Source: Platynereis dumerilii
Lineage: Eukaryota > Annelida > Polychaeta > Phyllodocida > Nereididae
Reading direction: 5' to 3'
DNA length: 64,000 nucleotides
NCBI GenBank assembly: GCA_026936325.1
Contig: JAPTHN010000003.1
Span: 39,448,011 to 39,512,010, forward strand
Below the pieces are notes generated by a model. It searched no databases and was not told where the DNA came from. It saw only the letters and a program-made list of their open reading frames with translations. Positions within the stretch are counted from its first letter, which is position 1; each line of letters begins with the position of its first letter. Below, one piece after another: positions 13,336-24,589 of the stretch. Position numbers and translations under genes: made by a program.

Positions 13336-13373
13336 CAATATATCTATCTATCTTTCTATCTATTTATGATCAA

Positions 13374-13417
<44 letters not shown>

Positions 13418-13460
13418 GCTTATCATAGATAGATAGACAGATGTCTATAGATAGATACCT
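13336..13460. repeat. (ATCT)n microsatellite followed by its inverse (ATAG)n
   Basis: About eleven ATCT units run from 13375 to 13418. They are followed within 10 bases by ATAGATAG units, so the two runs can pair as a hairpin. An imperfect ATCT run precedes them. Confidence 0.85.
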
Positions 13461-14160
13461 ATATTAATAGCTTCCTCTTCTTAAATGTAGGATGTGAAAC
13501 TCCAAGCACCCATTTAGAGAATCAATTTACTTTTCCCTGTCAGAGTGCATCTTATGGTAAATTGTATGAATACAACAAAAATAAATAACAACAGAAGTTC
13601 CCTTGAAATTAATAAGAAAATATTATCCTCGCAGAATATGTATAATTCTTTCATCAATTATTTCAACAGGAATGTATCTATTTAAAACGCATGTTAATTG
13701 TTAAAAAAATTCAGAATGCTATGAAGGATTATTTCATGGAACCTAATTGTCAATATGCACAGAACTTTGTTGTTTTTGAGAAGTTCACAGAATATAGTAC
13801 ACAAGTTACAGCCTATCCGTCAGTCATGAAAAAAGAGTGGACCACCTAACTGTAAAAAAATGCACTTTGTCTTTGTGGCTCATGATTGATAGCCAATGAA
13901 GTATCATCTTCTCTACATTCAAGATTGATTTGTCATGATCCCTAACTGATTTTAGAGTAAATATAATACTGTCCCCCTTAAAGGTCCGCTATTAAACCAG
14001 TTGAGCTAAAGGGCGGCCAAGTGCTTAGGAACAACCTATTATACCCAATCCATTATACTATATAACAAGAACGAACACTCAGAGAGTGCATACGTAGGCC
14101 TGCAGGCCTGCTATGTTATAGGCCCAGGCCTATCTGTCGTCAGCTAGCTATGTTTGAATA

Positions 14161-14161
14161 C

Positions 14162-14231
<70 letters not shown>

Positions 14232-14352
14232 GGAGTCAGAATATATAATATATCTATGGTCTGTCCTATATCTTCCTTCCTTCCTTCCTTCCTTCCTTCC
14301 TTCCTTCCTTCCTTCCTTCCTTCCTTCCTTCCTTCCTTCCTTCCCTCCTTCC
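14161..14352. repeat. paired microsatellites (ATCT)n and (TTCC)n
   Basis: A pure ATCT run of about 17 units (14161-14230) is separated by about 40 bp from a nearly pure TTCC run of about 20 units (14271-14352). Apparent proteins on both strands here are only translated repeat. Confidence 0.95.
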
Positions 14353-14415
14353 TTCATTTTCCTTTCTTCCTTACTTCTCCTTTTTCCTTCCTGCCTTCTC
14401 TTTACTTCTTTTCTT

Positions 14416-14470
14416 TTTAACCTACCCAATGCATGAAAACAGGATGTAAAGCCCAATCATCCATCTATCC
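14416..14470 (+). mobile_element. tail fragment of SINE family 1
   Basis: The words ACAGGATGTAAAGCCC and AATCATCCATC match the 3' tail of the SINE at 18275-18477. The head is replaced by the upstream TTCC-rich microsatellite. Confidence 0.5.
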
Positions 14471-14489
14471 CATTGAGATGGACATGTTA

Positions 14490-15105
14490 AAGGCATTGAA
14501 ATAGCCAAGTCATTGCTGACCAAGCACTGTATTTGATATCAATCTTTAACATGATACTTCCTTCTTATTAGGCATATAAAAAAATGTAAAAAAAACTGCT
14601 TTTTGTAACGCATTTTAACAATAGTTCTAGACCCTTGAAATTATATCTAATTGTGACTTTTGAAATGTAACTTTGCTTGATGTTGCTTAACTGATAGGCT
14701 GCATAGTGAAAATGACCTTTTGAGATTATAGGAGGGGAGAAGGGGTATGGGTAGAGGGGGATGTCTAACTGATAATGTTGCAGTATACTTGGGCATGTGT
14801 AAACAATTATACTCTCAGGATAAATAGGCTAATGAGGTCACAAACTATAAGCAACTTCTTTTACTGTATATCTATATGAAGCAACCTGCCAAGACAACCC
14901 CTGCCCACACAGGCTGCAAAAGTAACTATTCTGGACAATTCAGCATGGGAGAATGAGCAGATATGAAGCTGATTGTGAGGGCTCTGCACATGTCCAAGAA
15001 GTATTTCTCAAGAAGTTGATCAACCAACCAACCAACCAACAAACAAACAAACAAACAAACAAACAAACCAATCAAGTCAGTCAGTCAGTCAGTCAGTCAG
15101 TCAAT

Positions 15106-15151
<46 letters not shown>

Positions 15152-15480
15152 GTCTATCTATCTATCTATCTTTCTTTCTATCTTTCTATCTATCTTTCTA
15201 TCTATCTTTCTATCTATCTTTCTATCTATCTTTCTATCTATCTTTCTATCTATCTTTCTATCTATCTTTCTAACTATCTTTCTAACTATCTTTCTAACTA
15301 TCTTTCTAACTATCTATCAAAATTAATCCATTGTTTACTCAATTATTCAGTTTGCCAGTCTGTCCATTTTTTAGATTGAACCCGTCAACCATACATTTAG
15401 TCAATCATTCTGTCACATCATTCAGTTGATCTGTCTGTGGCAGTTACCAGAGCTTAATAGCTGCCATGGTCTGTCCATTT
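14490..15480. repeat. direct segmental duplication, left copy (L1)
   Basis: Matches 19320-20470 in the same orientation. Shared landmarks include TAATGAGGTC, CTTCTTTTACT, TGAAGCTGATTGTGAG, AGAAGTTGATC and, beyond the microsatellite, ATTAATCCATTGTTTACT. The AATAGCCAAGTCATTGCTGA word at the start recurs at 18181. No coding sequence was recognised. The two copies differ mainly in the simple-sequence block they enclose. Confidence 0.7.
15023..15320. repeat. compound microsatellite
   Basis: The order is CAAC units, CAAA units, CAGT units, then ATCT units that pass into a higher-order 12-bp unit TCTTTCTATCTA, and finally TCTTTCTAAC units. The successive motifs differ by single steps, as expected from slippage plus point changes spreading locally. 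Confidence 0.95.
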
Positions 15481-15484
15481 AATT

Positions 15485-16330
15485 GTCTATTTATCTATCT
15501 GTCAGATTCTGTCTATCCTAAGAATATCCACTGGAAATTCTTCTATCTATCTGTAGCTATATCAAGCAACTTTGAAATTAAACTATCAACTACAAATCAC
15601 TGAATAAATCAATAACTTGATCTAGGACCATCTAGTTCTTTTGTCAATCTATCTACACTGTACAATTTTAATTTTTAGTCAGCTTCAATGATTGAGTGAG
15701 ATGGTTCCACAATTCCTCTGAGCCAACATTGCTTGTTGTATGTAAGTTATGACAATGGACAGATTATCATAACTCAAAACAACAACTTAAAGCAATTATG
15801 CAACAATCTCACTCAATAATTTGAGCTGACTCAAAATTTCAAATTTTACAGTGTATATCAATCCCGGACAATCTGTCAATTTTAAAATCAATCAATTATT
15901 CAGTAAAATCGCAGGAATCTGACTATTTAGCCATGTATTTACCTTTAGGCCCAGCTTTGATGATCCATATTAGCCCCCCCCCAAAAAAAAGAAATAGAAA
16001 GAATTATGGAAATTTTTAAGCCCCCCCCCCCCACTCCCAAAAAAAGATAAATAAAAAAGAATTATGGAAATTTTTACAAGTTTTGTTTTTGGTTTTGATA
16101 TTACAAAATACATAATTGAACAAAAACTTGCATATTAATGAAAAGACTCCAATGAAGAGATTATCTTATTTTGCATTGCTTGATGTAAAAATAACCATGC
16201 ATGCAATTTAACAAATTTGAAATGATTTACATAGGATTAGATGGAGGTTTGTTTTTAAAATTCACATATAAAATTCTTAAAATTATAACGACATTTTCAA
16301 AGCCTGAGTCGCTGCCTGCCTGTTGATCAG
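15485..16330. other. non-coding stretch
   Basis: No supported gene. Two C-runs each followed by an A-rich word recur near 15965 and 16022. The GGATTAGATGGAGGTTTG word at about 16236 recurs at 21715, marking another shared short repeat. Confidence 0.4.
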
Positions 16331-16332
16331 CC

Positions 16333-16400
16333 TAACGGAGTGAGGAAGCAAGGATGAATGGATGGTTGAGGCTTTACATCCTGTATTTATCCACCTGGAT
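16333..16400 (-). mobile_element. tail fragment of SINE family 1
   Basis: Read on the minus strand this has CAGGATGTAAAGCCTC followed by AACCATCCATTCATCC, the tail of SINE family 1. No tRNA-like head is present. Confidence 0.5.
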
Positions 16401-16823
16401 AATTTGGATAGTATCAACGCTTAACACAGGTTATCCTTAAGTGGTTAAGTCATTTTACTGATGATGTGTCAATGCGGAACATGTCATGAGTTAGATAACT
16501 GGTTAAAGAAAGCAAGTTATAGGAGTTACATCTTATAAATATTATATATAAAGTCCGTTCAATGGATATAACTAAGGTTAGATAGTCAGTAAAGGAGAAA
16601 TTTAAAAACTGTTTTAGTGAATTTTGTTTTTGTGAAAAAAATGCACTGTGTTACAAAAAAATTAATATGTTGTTTTTATAAGCGATGATAAAGATTTTTT
16701 TTTTTTAATCCACCGTTATAAAGGCATTATATTTTTAGAACTTCAATTTTAAATATACCATTTATGAATAAAGTGAAGTTAGTGAACCCACCCTCTCCCC
16801 CTTCCAACTGAAAAAGCAGGCAT

Positions 16824-16885
16824 ACAGTATGGATGGATGGATGATTGTTGCTTGACGTCCTGTACTTACGCACTTGGTAGGCTAA
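16824..16885 (-). mobile_element. tail fragment of SINE family 1
   Basis: The minus strand reads CCTACCAAGTGC, then CAGGACGTCAAGCAAC and ATCCATCC repeats. This matches the 3' half of the SINE at 18275-18477. Confidence 0.5.
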
Positions 16886-17043
16886 TAAGGGCAGGAGAAG
16901 GGACATGGCAATGATGACTGATATAGCCGTGCAACATAGGCACAGAGTATGATAGCAACAACAAAAAATTGGGGAGGGCAGTCATTAAAAGAAAAATTAT
17001 CTGATCAATGAGTAAAATATTAAGTTTTAATAAGTAGGACAAT

Positions 17044-17171
17044 AGTGGCAGATCTAGATTGGGTGACAACCCCCCCCCCCAAAATGTGATATAACCTTCA
17101 TACGTATATTTGGTTAAAAAAAGGTTAGTATATACCCCCCCCCCCACATGAAAATCCCTGGATCCACTATA
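17044..17171. mobile_element. small C-rich MITE
   Basis: It starts ATAGTGGCAGATCTAG, and the reverse complement of its right end is ATAGTGGATCCAGG. The interior holds two long C runs. The GTGGCGGATCCAG-like ends resemble short hAT-derived MITEs; compare the GGGGCGGATCCAGG start at 39148. The target duplication is not resolved. Confidence 0.45.
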
Positions 17172-17610
17172 TTTTAACAAATCACCAACCACAATTTTGG
17201 AAATGAAGGCTGTAGGATTAATATTGATTTATACGAAAAACCAAGCCCAATCTTTATTTACAATGATATATGTTGATTTTTCAATTATGCAAGAATGGAA
17301 AAACTTCAATAACGAGTTATATCCATTCAGCCATTGGTCTGGAGTAATATCATTTACTGGATAGGAAAACTGTCCTTCGTTTTATTTAATGGATTAAATA
17401 ATGAAACACTGTGTGTTTAATTTGCATTTGCAATGAAGACCATCCTTAATTTTCATCCTGATTTTGAGAGAATGAAGACCACCTTTTATTTTGTAGAATT
17501 GTGTTGAAATAAAGAATGGTACTAGACCGGTGTTTATAGTTAGGTGCAAAAAGTCCATAAAGTATGCATTTCATTCTGGGGTGGAGAATGGGCTGCATGC
17601 TATCTAGATT

Positions 17611-17668
17611 ATTTATCTATCTATCTATCTATCTGTCTATTTATCTGTCTATCTATCTGTCTATCATG
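17611..17668. repeat. imperfect (ATCT)n microsatellite
   Basis: ATCT units interrupted by ATCTGTCT variants. It is short and impure compared with the arrays at 14.2 and 19.8 kb. Confidence 0.8.
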
Positions 17669-17669
17669 T

Positions 17670-18274
17670 ATGTCTATTTTTTAAAGAAATAATTATCTCT
17701 TTTCTGAAATGGTTTGATAAATAAAAGCACAGCTGTGTGGCAGCAAACCTTTAACAAACAACCTCACAATGACAATACCAAAATTTGGTTTTCCATTGCA
17801 CCAAATGGGAGGGATCGATAGGAAGACGTACAGGTGTACTTGCAATAGGAGCATAAGGTCGTTTTTAAATTCATCTCGAGTCTCAACCATCCCCAGGCAA
17901 CCATCAAAGTCAACAAATTCTACAAGTATATTGCGGATTACAGTATGTTAGATGAAATATTTAGTACAATTTAAACTATTGAATGAGCAAAATTTTGCAG
18001 ATACAGGGCAACACAAGAAATGCAATAATTTTGCAACATATTTTAACATAGGCAAATCTGCACAAACATAGTATCTGAACAATAAAAAGCATCACCAGAT
18101 CACTTTACACATATTATGGTTTAATGCATGTGGGTGATGACATTGTTATAGCAGGAAACTAACAAAAGAAACCATGGTGTCGAAATAGCCAAGTCATTGC
18201 TGACTTATCACTGTGTTTGGGCTTTTGTATTTAAAACATTAAGCTTGGGACAGCCATGACAGTTACCAGATTAC
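17670..18274. other. non-coding stretch
   Basis: No supported gene. It contains the AATAGCCAAGTCATTGCTGA word shared with 14503. Overlapping short frames on both strands (17693-17951) have no recognisable motif. Confidence 0.35.
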
Positions 18275-18477
18275 TGTCATGGTCTAGCGGTAGTGTGCTG
18301 GGCTGCAAATCGCTGGGTCCAGGGTTCGAATCCAGCTCTTGACGGGTCACCTGGGCCCATGTTGGATGGCTTTTTCAATCATCCTTCACCTCATTGCTGT
18401 GTCCTCCTCCTTTCCTAATTGGCCTACCAAGTGCAAACATACAGGACTTAAAGCCCCAATCATCCATCCATCCATCC
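18275..18477 (+). mobile_element. tRNA-derived SINE, family 1, full-length-looking copy
   Basis: The A box TAGCGGTAGTG is at 18285-18295 and the B box GGTTCGAATCC at 18323-18333. The close spacing and GGTCTAGCGGTAG start fit a tRNA gene of the Gly/Glu type. A body with GGGCCCATGTTGGATGGC follows, and the copy ends in ATCC repeats at about 18455-18477. A second copy with the same head, body and tail lies at 54231-54412, and several tail-only fragments are scattered in the window. It is non-coding. Confidence 0.85.
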
Positions 18478-18869
18478 TCTCTCCACTCAAAAGCATCAGA
18501 ATTGATTTTGAAAAAGTTAAGCATGCCTTTTTTTCCATAGCCCTAGAGATGTGGTTAAATGATTGCTTTTCTCTTAATCATAAATTATGTCAGAAAAACT
18601 TGCATTTTAGTTAATTTAGTATTAAATTGAAGGAACTTTGAGAGGCCCAAGGTAATGATTTGATTTAAGTTTGCATAAAACTTATGTCAGGATTGAAGAT
18701 AAAATGCATTCTGCCCTCACATCCAAACAAAAGTTTTCGGATAACTAAAAAATAACATAGATGTATCAGATAGAAAAAGTTTTCATCAAAACAATATATG
18801 ATATTATTTTTTTCCCTCCAGAAAATGTTTTTATGAAGATATATTAACATCTTTAATTTATGTCATAAA

Positions 18870-19205
18870 GATGTATTGCATGCATCCTTGTGCAGATATT
18901 AAAATTTTAACATGTGTGTTTTATAAAATGTTGTTTAACCTTGGGAAATGTCTAACTATCACACAGAAAATGTCTTTCAATCCATTATTTCATAGAGTAA
19001 GAAGAGATCCATGATCATATTAATATATTTTAATTTGTATAATTATACATTTGTATTACATACATCCTGGTGCAGATATTTTTCAATGTTTTATAAATGC
19101 TGTTTAAATATCATGCAGAAAAGTCTTATCTTTCCATTGAATAAAGATGTTTTAGTTGATATCAAAATTATGTTTTACATGCAGCCAGGTGCAGATATAA
19201 GTTTA
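18870..19205. repeat. degenerate local repeat around a GGTGCAGATAT word
   Basis: The word (G/T)GTGCAGATAT preceded by CATGCATCC/CATACATCC/CATGCAGCC occurs three times, at about 18888, 19069 and 19188. TTTTATAAA and TTGTTTAA/CTGTTTAAA words follow the first two. Copies are diverged and unequally spaced. Confidence 0.5.
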
Positions 19206-19319
19206 TAAGCCTAACATAATTATTCAACTTGAGTGACTCCTGAAAGAACAAAATAAATTGTTGTTCCCTATGTAACATATAGAAAAATGTGGTTATGTAA
19301 TATTTTGTAAAATTTAGCA

Positions 19320-19785
19320 AGACCCTTGAAATTATAGTAGTTAATTGTTTTAATGAATTTCCTTCGAATCAAATGAATTTCATATAAAATGCTAACCCAT
19401 TGAATCTATTCTGGTAGGACGCAGACATGACTTTTCAAATATAACTTTGCTTACACTCAGTATGATTTTGCTTAGTGAAAAGGTCCTCTAGGTTTAAGAG
19501 ACTGGTCCCTGGGGAGGCTGATGGACTTGGACATGTGTAAACAATAACATGTAGAGGGTGCTATCTTATACCCGTCTTAAATAGGTTAATGAGGTCCACA
19601 CACTATAAGCTGTTTCTTTTACTATATACAGTATCTAAATGAAGCTGATTGTGAGCACCTGTGCTCCTATATATATGTGCACTGAGAGCAAAACTGTAAA
19701 ACTTGTCAGAATTCCAAAAGGTATTGCCAAGAAGTTGATCTGACAATCAATCAACCATAGAAGTATAAAATATGTCTTGTTGTAG

Positions 19786-19856
<71 letters not shown>

Positions 19857-20470
19857 ATGTCATATATGTCATATATGTCATATATGTCATATATGTCATA
19901 TATGTCATATATGTCATATATGTCTGTCTATTTGTCTATCTATCTATATTTTTATCTATATGTCTATCTATATGTCTATCAGTATCTATATGTCTATCTA
20001 TAAGTCTATCTATATGTCTATCTATATGTCTATCTATATGTCTATCTATATGTCTATCTATATGTCTATCTATATGTCTATCTATATGTCTATCTATATG
20101 TCTATCTATATGTCTATCTATTTAACTATGTATGTAAGTATGTAAGTATGTAAGTATGTAAGTATGTAAGTATGTAAGTATGTAAGTATGTAAGTATGTA
20201 TGTATGTATGTATGTATGTATCTATCTATCTTTGTATTGGCCTATCTAATTATCTATTTATCTATCTATCTATCAAGCAATTTGAAAATTAATCAATAAG
20301 TTGATCCATTGTTTACTTAATAATTCACTTTGTCTATCCGTCCAACTAATTTTTAATCAAATCCTCCCAACCCTTCAATCAGACATTAAGTCTATAATTT
20401 TGTCAAATCAAGCTGATTTGTCCAGCTATCTACGCTCAGAGTGGCTATCTATTTGTCAATCTGGTTAATT
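19320..20470. repeat. direct segmental duplication, right copy (L2)
   Basis: Partner of 14490-15480, offset about 4.8 kb. Similar sequence lies on both sides of the simple-repeat block: ACATGTGTAAACAAT, TTAATGAGGTC, AGAAGTTGATC upstream, and TTGATCCATTGTTTACT downstream. The enclosed array has evolved into different repeat units from those in L1. Confidence 0.7.
19785..20235. repeat. composite microsatellite/minisatellite array
   Basis: The order is an ATCT run of about 18 units, a 9-bp unit TCATATATG repeated about seven times, a 12-bp unit ATGTCTATCTAT repeated more than ten times, an 8-bp unit TAAGTATG repeated about nine times, a short TATG run, and ATCT again. Translated frames here are low-complexity artefacts. 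Confidence 0.95.
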
Positions 20471-20549
20471 GTCTTTCACCCTATCTATCTGTCTATCTGT
20501 ATATAAAGCAAATATATTACACAAATTTCTACTTTTATTGCCTGAAGTG

Positions 20550-21680
20550 AAAATAGACCAGTACAGCTTGCTACCCCAAATCTGGGGCACAGCCAATGGT
20601 TTCACCCCATTTGGTCACGTGACAGGGGGTAACAGAGCAGTGACCAAAACTCCGACATTGAACCCCTTGTAGCATACAGTTTCCAATGGGATTACCAATG
20701 TTTTGACTTATTAAAACTCATTGGAAGGAGAGTAGATTGCCCCAATGAAGATGGGACTTTTTTGTTGGGCATTAGAAATGTTGAATGAAGATTTGGAATC
20801 AAGATTTACCCTTCTTGCCTGAACTGAAATTAATTAAAATAGGTTGAATGTCTGGGTTCAGGCTGATGACTCTTGATTATACAAGTTTATGATCTCGAAC
20901 ACAACTGAAACATGCCCTCAATATATATAAAGAGTAGTAGTATCCACTCAACTCATGTAAAAAAACATATGCCTAGAAGTAAGCTACATCATTGAATGTG
21001 AATATTTGAGAAAAATGAAAAAAAAAGTGATAATGAAATGATAATTAAAATGTTCATTATATTGCCAATTTCGTAATATATAGCATCAATGTTCACGTTT
21101 ATCATATATACTAGGCTACATTTTGAAGTGTAAAAATGACATTTTTGATGAGTCATTTCATTATAACATTTATATGATGAGTTATTCATTTTTATGTCAA
21201 GTATATAGTCTATACCAGAGTAGATATGTGTTGGCTTCGAAGAAAAACCATGCAATAATCATTGAATTCCATATTATAAGTGAATAATTAGAAGTTTTTA
21301 ATATATATATCCAAACACAATATACAGCAAATGAATCACTGACTTTAGTATAGCCCAGAAATATATAATACAGATTAGCAGTGCTGCAGTAGAAAAGCTT
21401 AGAAAAGATAAACGTCATCACTGTTTTTGTGGCCATTTATCTTTTTATTTGATCAATTGAGTGGTTTTGTTTATCAAGAGAGTAAACCCACATTCTTTTG
21501 TTGTGTATCCTGTCACAACAGGTGTAAGAAGTGTGATGTAAGTGATGCCAAATGCAACTTTTTGGTATGAAATGCACGCAAATGTATATCTGCCCCATGT
21601 TAAAAGGGGTGCAGCTTGTCGGACTTTTAGGGGTTGCTTGGAAGGGGCGTGGCCTATGGCCAAAACTGTACTGGTCTATT
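20550..21680. mobile_element. possible element with 15-bp inverted ends
   Basis: AATAGACCAGTACAG at 20551-20565 recurs as its reverse complement at about 21667-21681. Some further similarity inward (a CTCCGACA/GTCCGACA word, then ACCCCTT) suggests diverged inverted repeats. No matching target duplication was found, so the call is weak. Confidence 0.35.
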
Positions 21681-21779
21681 ACATGCAAATCAATTCTTTT
21701 AAAATAATTATATAGGATTAGATGGAGGTTTGATATCAAAATTCATTGAATTTGGCCAGTCAGACTGAGCTACCCTTCC

Positions 21780-22895
21780 CGATTCCCCCCTAAGAAAACA
21801 AGGAAGGCTTTAAAGAAATACAAAGTCAAGCAGAATGGAAAAAAATGGAACGAAGAAATAAGGAAGGAAGGGAGAAAATAATGTGGAAATGGACTCAGGG
21901 CTGCCGGAACAGGGGGGCATGGCAATTGCACCTCCTGCCATTGTCGGGGGGGGGGGGGGGGCAGGGCTAATTTATAGCAGACACTGTAAAATTACTATTA
22001 GAATAGGTTAAATCATAAATGTACACATTTTTCCCCAAATGATTGAAGTGCTCTTCGTAATATGAAGCATTTACTTTTCATCCAATATTGTAATGTTGTG
22101 ATTGATGGAAAGTTAAGCAACTGAATGTACAGCAAATTTTTAAAGTGCAGAGGTAAACTAAACCAATGCCAGAACCTGCTTTGTTGGTCACTTTACAACA
22201 CATGAGTAAGAAGACATGGCAGCCAGTGCATTGAGCTCTCCATTATGAGACACTTTCTCCATTTTGCAAAATTGGACAGAATCCACATGTAAGTTGTTTT
22301 GAACATTTCTTGCTGCTGTTGAAAATTTTACTGTTTACTTTGTTATAAAATCATATCTACACTTGGATATATTTATTATTGTGAAAATTAATATGTGGAT
22401 ATTGCAAGTTGTGCATAATACATAGGCCTATATTTTGATATTTTGCACGCATAATATGTAGAACATTCTATTATATGAGCCTCTTTTTATTTTGTTGCTA
22501 CTTGTTGTCTGCAATTGTGTGGTGCCATTTTTGGATGAGGCTGTCATGGCCCATCTGTAAGCAGGAGCATGACTAGTGGTGCCCCCTGTACAGATACTGT
22601 CAGATAGTGTGCTGCCCACATGGGGTTGAGACAGGGGTTGAGAGCAATTATATGCTGAAAGGGACCAGTGTCTCCACCTAGTGCTTAAGGTGAAGATTCA
22701 CCAAAAAGAATATCTCATCCCATCAGTTGTCCCATGCATTTCCTACCTCAGGGGGTAAACCACTGAGATGGAGGCAGAGGCTTGGATTTATAATTATTGA
22801 GAAATGATTTTGATGAATTAAATGAAATTAATGAATTCTTTCCTTAAAGAAATAATTTATATGAAGACGGATTTCACAATAATGTATTGCTTAGT
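21780..22895. other. non-coding stretch with G/C runs
   Basis: A G run lies at about 21945-21961. A candidate splice donor (ACATGTAAGT) at about 22287 could belong to an exon upstream of the terminal exon at 23654, but nothing else supports it. No gene is called. Confidence 0.3.
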
Positions 22896-22899
22896 CTAA

Positions 22900-23293
22900 G
22901 GGACCGTTCAGAATTTATGACTGGGGGGGGGGGAGTTTTGCTGGAACTTCCCTTCAAAAATTGATACCCCCCTTGAGTTTCATACGTGTTTTTAGTACCC
23001 CACCACTAGGTTTCACACATATTTTTGGTACCCCCCCCTCGACATTCAAAGCAATACACACATATATACTGTTATACATGGCCATGCGTACAGATTCGCG
23101 TAATTTCGCGGACTTTGCCCGTAAAAAAGTCCAAATAAAGTGAGTTTATGCGTATTTTAAAAAATTTTTTCATTGTTAAAATTTCTTACCCCCCTTGGAA
23201 GTGTTTTCAGAAATTAATACCCCCGCTTGAAACACGTGTGTACTCCCTCGGCCAAAGCTCCCACCCCCCCAGTCATAAATTCTGAACGGTCCC
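22900..23293. mobile_element. PIF/Harbinger-like MITE
   Basis: The termini begin GGGACCGTTCAGAATTTATG on the left, and the reverse complement of the right end is the same. The match continues through GACTGGGGGGG, so about 30 bp is perfectly inverted. A 3-bp TAA flanks both sides (22897-22899 and 23294-23296). GG-type ends with a TWA duplication fit PIF/Harbinger. The interior is G/C-run rich with TACCCC words and has no transposase. Confidence 0.8.
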
Positions 23294-23653
23294 TAAATAC
23301 AAATATGGTGAGGTATTAAATTTTAAATTTCATAAATACCCCCCCCCCATGGATATCTAATGGTTGCATACCCAAAGCAAAGAAGCATTTCTTGCTCTGC
23401 TCTATTCAATGAAGTATGTCACTGCATTAGCAAAGGAATAAGAATTTTCAAACTTATGTAATTATAAAATTTTTAGATTTTCAAAAGTTCACTAGAAAAT
23501 ATGGAAACAAGATGATTTCTTTTAAATGCTTCCTGTGGATGCTAATATTTCTTAAAGAAACACACAGTGTAGTCCTCTAGAACAAGTGTGAATCATTTAA
23601 GACCCTAGGTGAATTTGGTGACATCAATCTTAATAACTTTCTTGTTATTTCAG

Positions 23654-23814
23654 GGTTGTGCAAGTGTAGTATGATGGATGATTTTGCTGAGAAGAGGATA
23701 AAGTACAAGAAGTCTTGTGTGTACATTGAGGACTGTGAGGCTGAATCTCTTCATATGATTGACTCTGTTCGGAATTCAAGTGCTGCAATCACTACCTGCG
23801 GACACTATGTATGA
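23654..23814 (+). CDS. candidate 3' terminal exon of an unidentified gene
   Basis: A good splice acceptor precedes it (CTTTCTTGTTATTTCAG, ending 23653). The frame that contains ATG at 23671 is open from the acceptor to TGA at 23812-23814. From that ATG it encodes 47 residues starting MMDDFAEKRIKYKKSC and ending TTCGHYV. The peptide is rich in Cys and charged residues. About 240 bp of AT-rich 3' UTR follows, with AATAAA at 24054-24059. I do not recognise the product. It could be the last exon of a spliced gene whose other exons I cannot place, or a small single-exon protein starting at 23671. RNA evidence is needed to decide. Confidence 0.4.
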
Positions 23815-24053
23815 ATTGAACACTTTTCATTGGATAAATATTACTTCTGTGGACTAAGTTTTTAAGAAAACCGTGTGCATAGTAATGCAGTCGAATGGAT
23901 ATGAAATTGACTCTGCTTATTATCATTTCTTTGGACTATACCAAGTGCAATGTGGTTATTAACTGTGCATGCAAAAGTTGAATAGATAATATTTGTATGA
24001 TCACAATTTGTGAGATTTGTGACCATCGTGTTTTAATATTGATTGTATGATAA

Positions 24054-24059
24054 AATAAA
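24054..24059 (+). promoter_or_regulatory. poly(A) signal AATAAA
   Basis: Canonical hexamer about 240 bp after the stop codon of the candidate terminal exon. AATAAA is common by chance in this AT-rich DNA; its placement is the only support. Confidence 0.35.
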
Positions 24060-24069
24060 TATTTAAAGA

Positions 24070-24485
24070 AATATTATTTTTGTGTTTCATTCAACCTTTT
24101 ATAGAGAACAATGCAAATCTTGTTTAAATATCATTATTAATATTTGACTAATATTTACCTTTGATAATGATTTGAAATATTTCAAAGACATTCTGCCAGT
24201 ATTGTGATAATATCAGAGAAAGCTTAAACAAGTAATTGGGGCCAATATTTTTCACAAAGGTGGTGATAAGGTTACTGCGGCCTTAAGAGAATGTCTGCAA
24301 AATATGAAATACATATATCAGACAAAACCTTGTAGAAATATTAGAAAATAATATTTACATGATGTCATATTGGTGTAAGTTTCACATTTCACAAATGTTG
24401 GCAACATGTTAGAAAATAATATTTTCTTTAAGGTTTTCTGCATAATGTAAGAAAATTACAGAGAATATTAAAAAAAATATCACTA
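24070..24485. other. AT-rich stretch with recurring AATATT words
   Basis: AGAAAATAATATTT occurs twice (about 24342 and 24410). The texture resembles the 11.2-12.2 kb repeat, but I could not align them. No gene is seen. Confidence 0.35.
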
Positions 24486-24589
24486 TCAAAGGGAAAGTGT
24501 CCACATTTTGACCTTAAAAAAATATTTAAAATAATATGCGAGTGAGTAATTTGTAATATTGTGGTAATATGTTGGAAATATAAAATTGT

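Noticed and set aside
13975-14020. tRNA-like A box on the minus strand (TAGCTCAACTGG)
   Set aside because: No B box or cloverleaf follows. At most it is a fragment of a SINE head; no tRNA gene.
14154-14456. Open frames on both strands over the ATCT and TTCC arrays
   Set aside because: They are translated simple repeat (Ser-Ile-Tyr-Leu and Pro-Ser-Phe-Leu cycles) with no flanking coding signal.
14953-15273. 106-codon frame over the compound microsatellite
   Set aside because: All but the first ~30 residues are tetranucleotide repeat; the rest has no motif.
18285-18350. Possible real tRNA gene at the SINE head
   Set aside because: The same head is joined to the same body and ATCC tail at 54231-54412, so it is a SINE and not a tRNA gene.
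19772-20145. Two long frames over the composite array
   Set aside because: Low-complexity translation of ATCT and ATGTCTATCTAT units.
19856-20215. Regular repeats considered as a CRISPR array
   Set aside because: Units are contiguous with no unique spacers and lie in eukaryotic DNA; it is a microsatellite/minisatellite.
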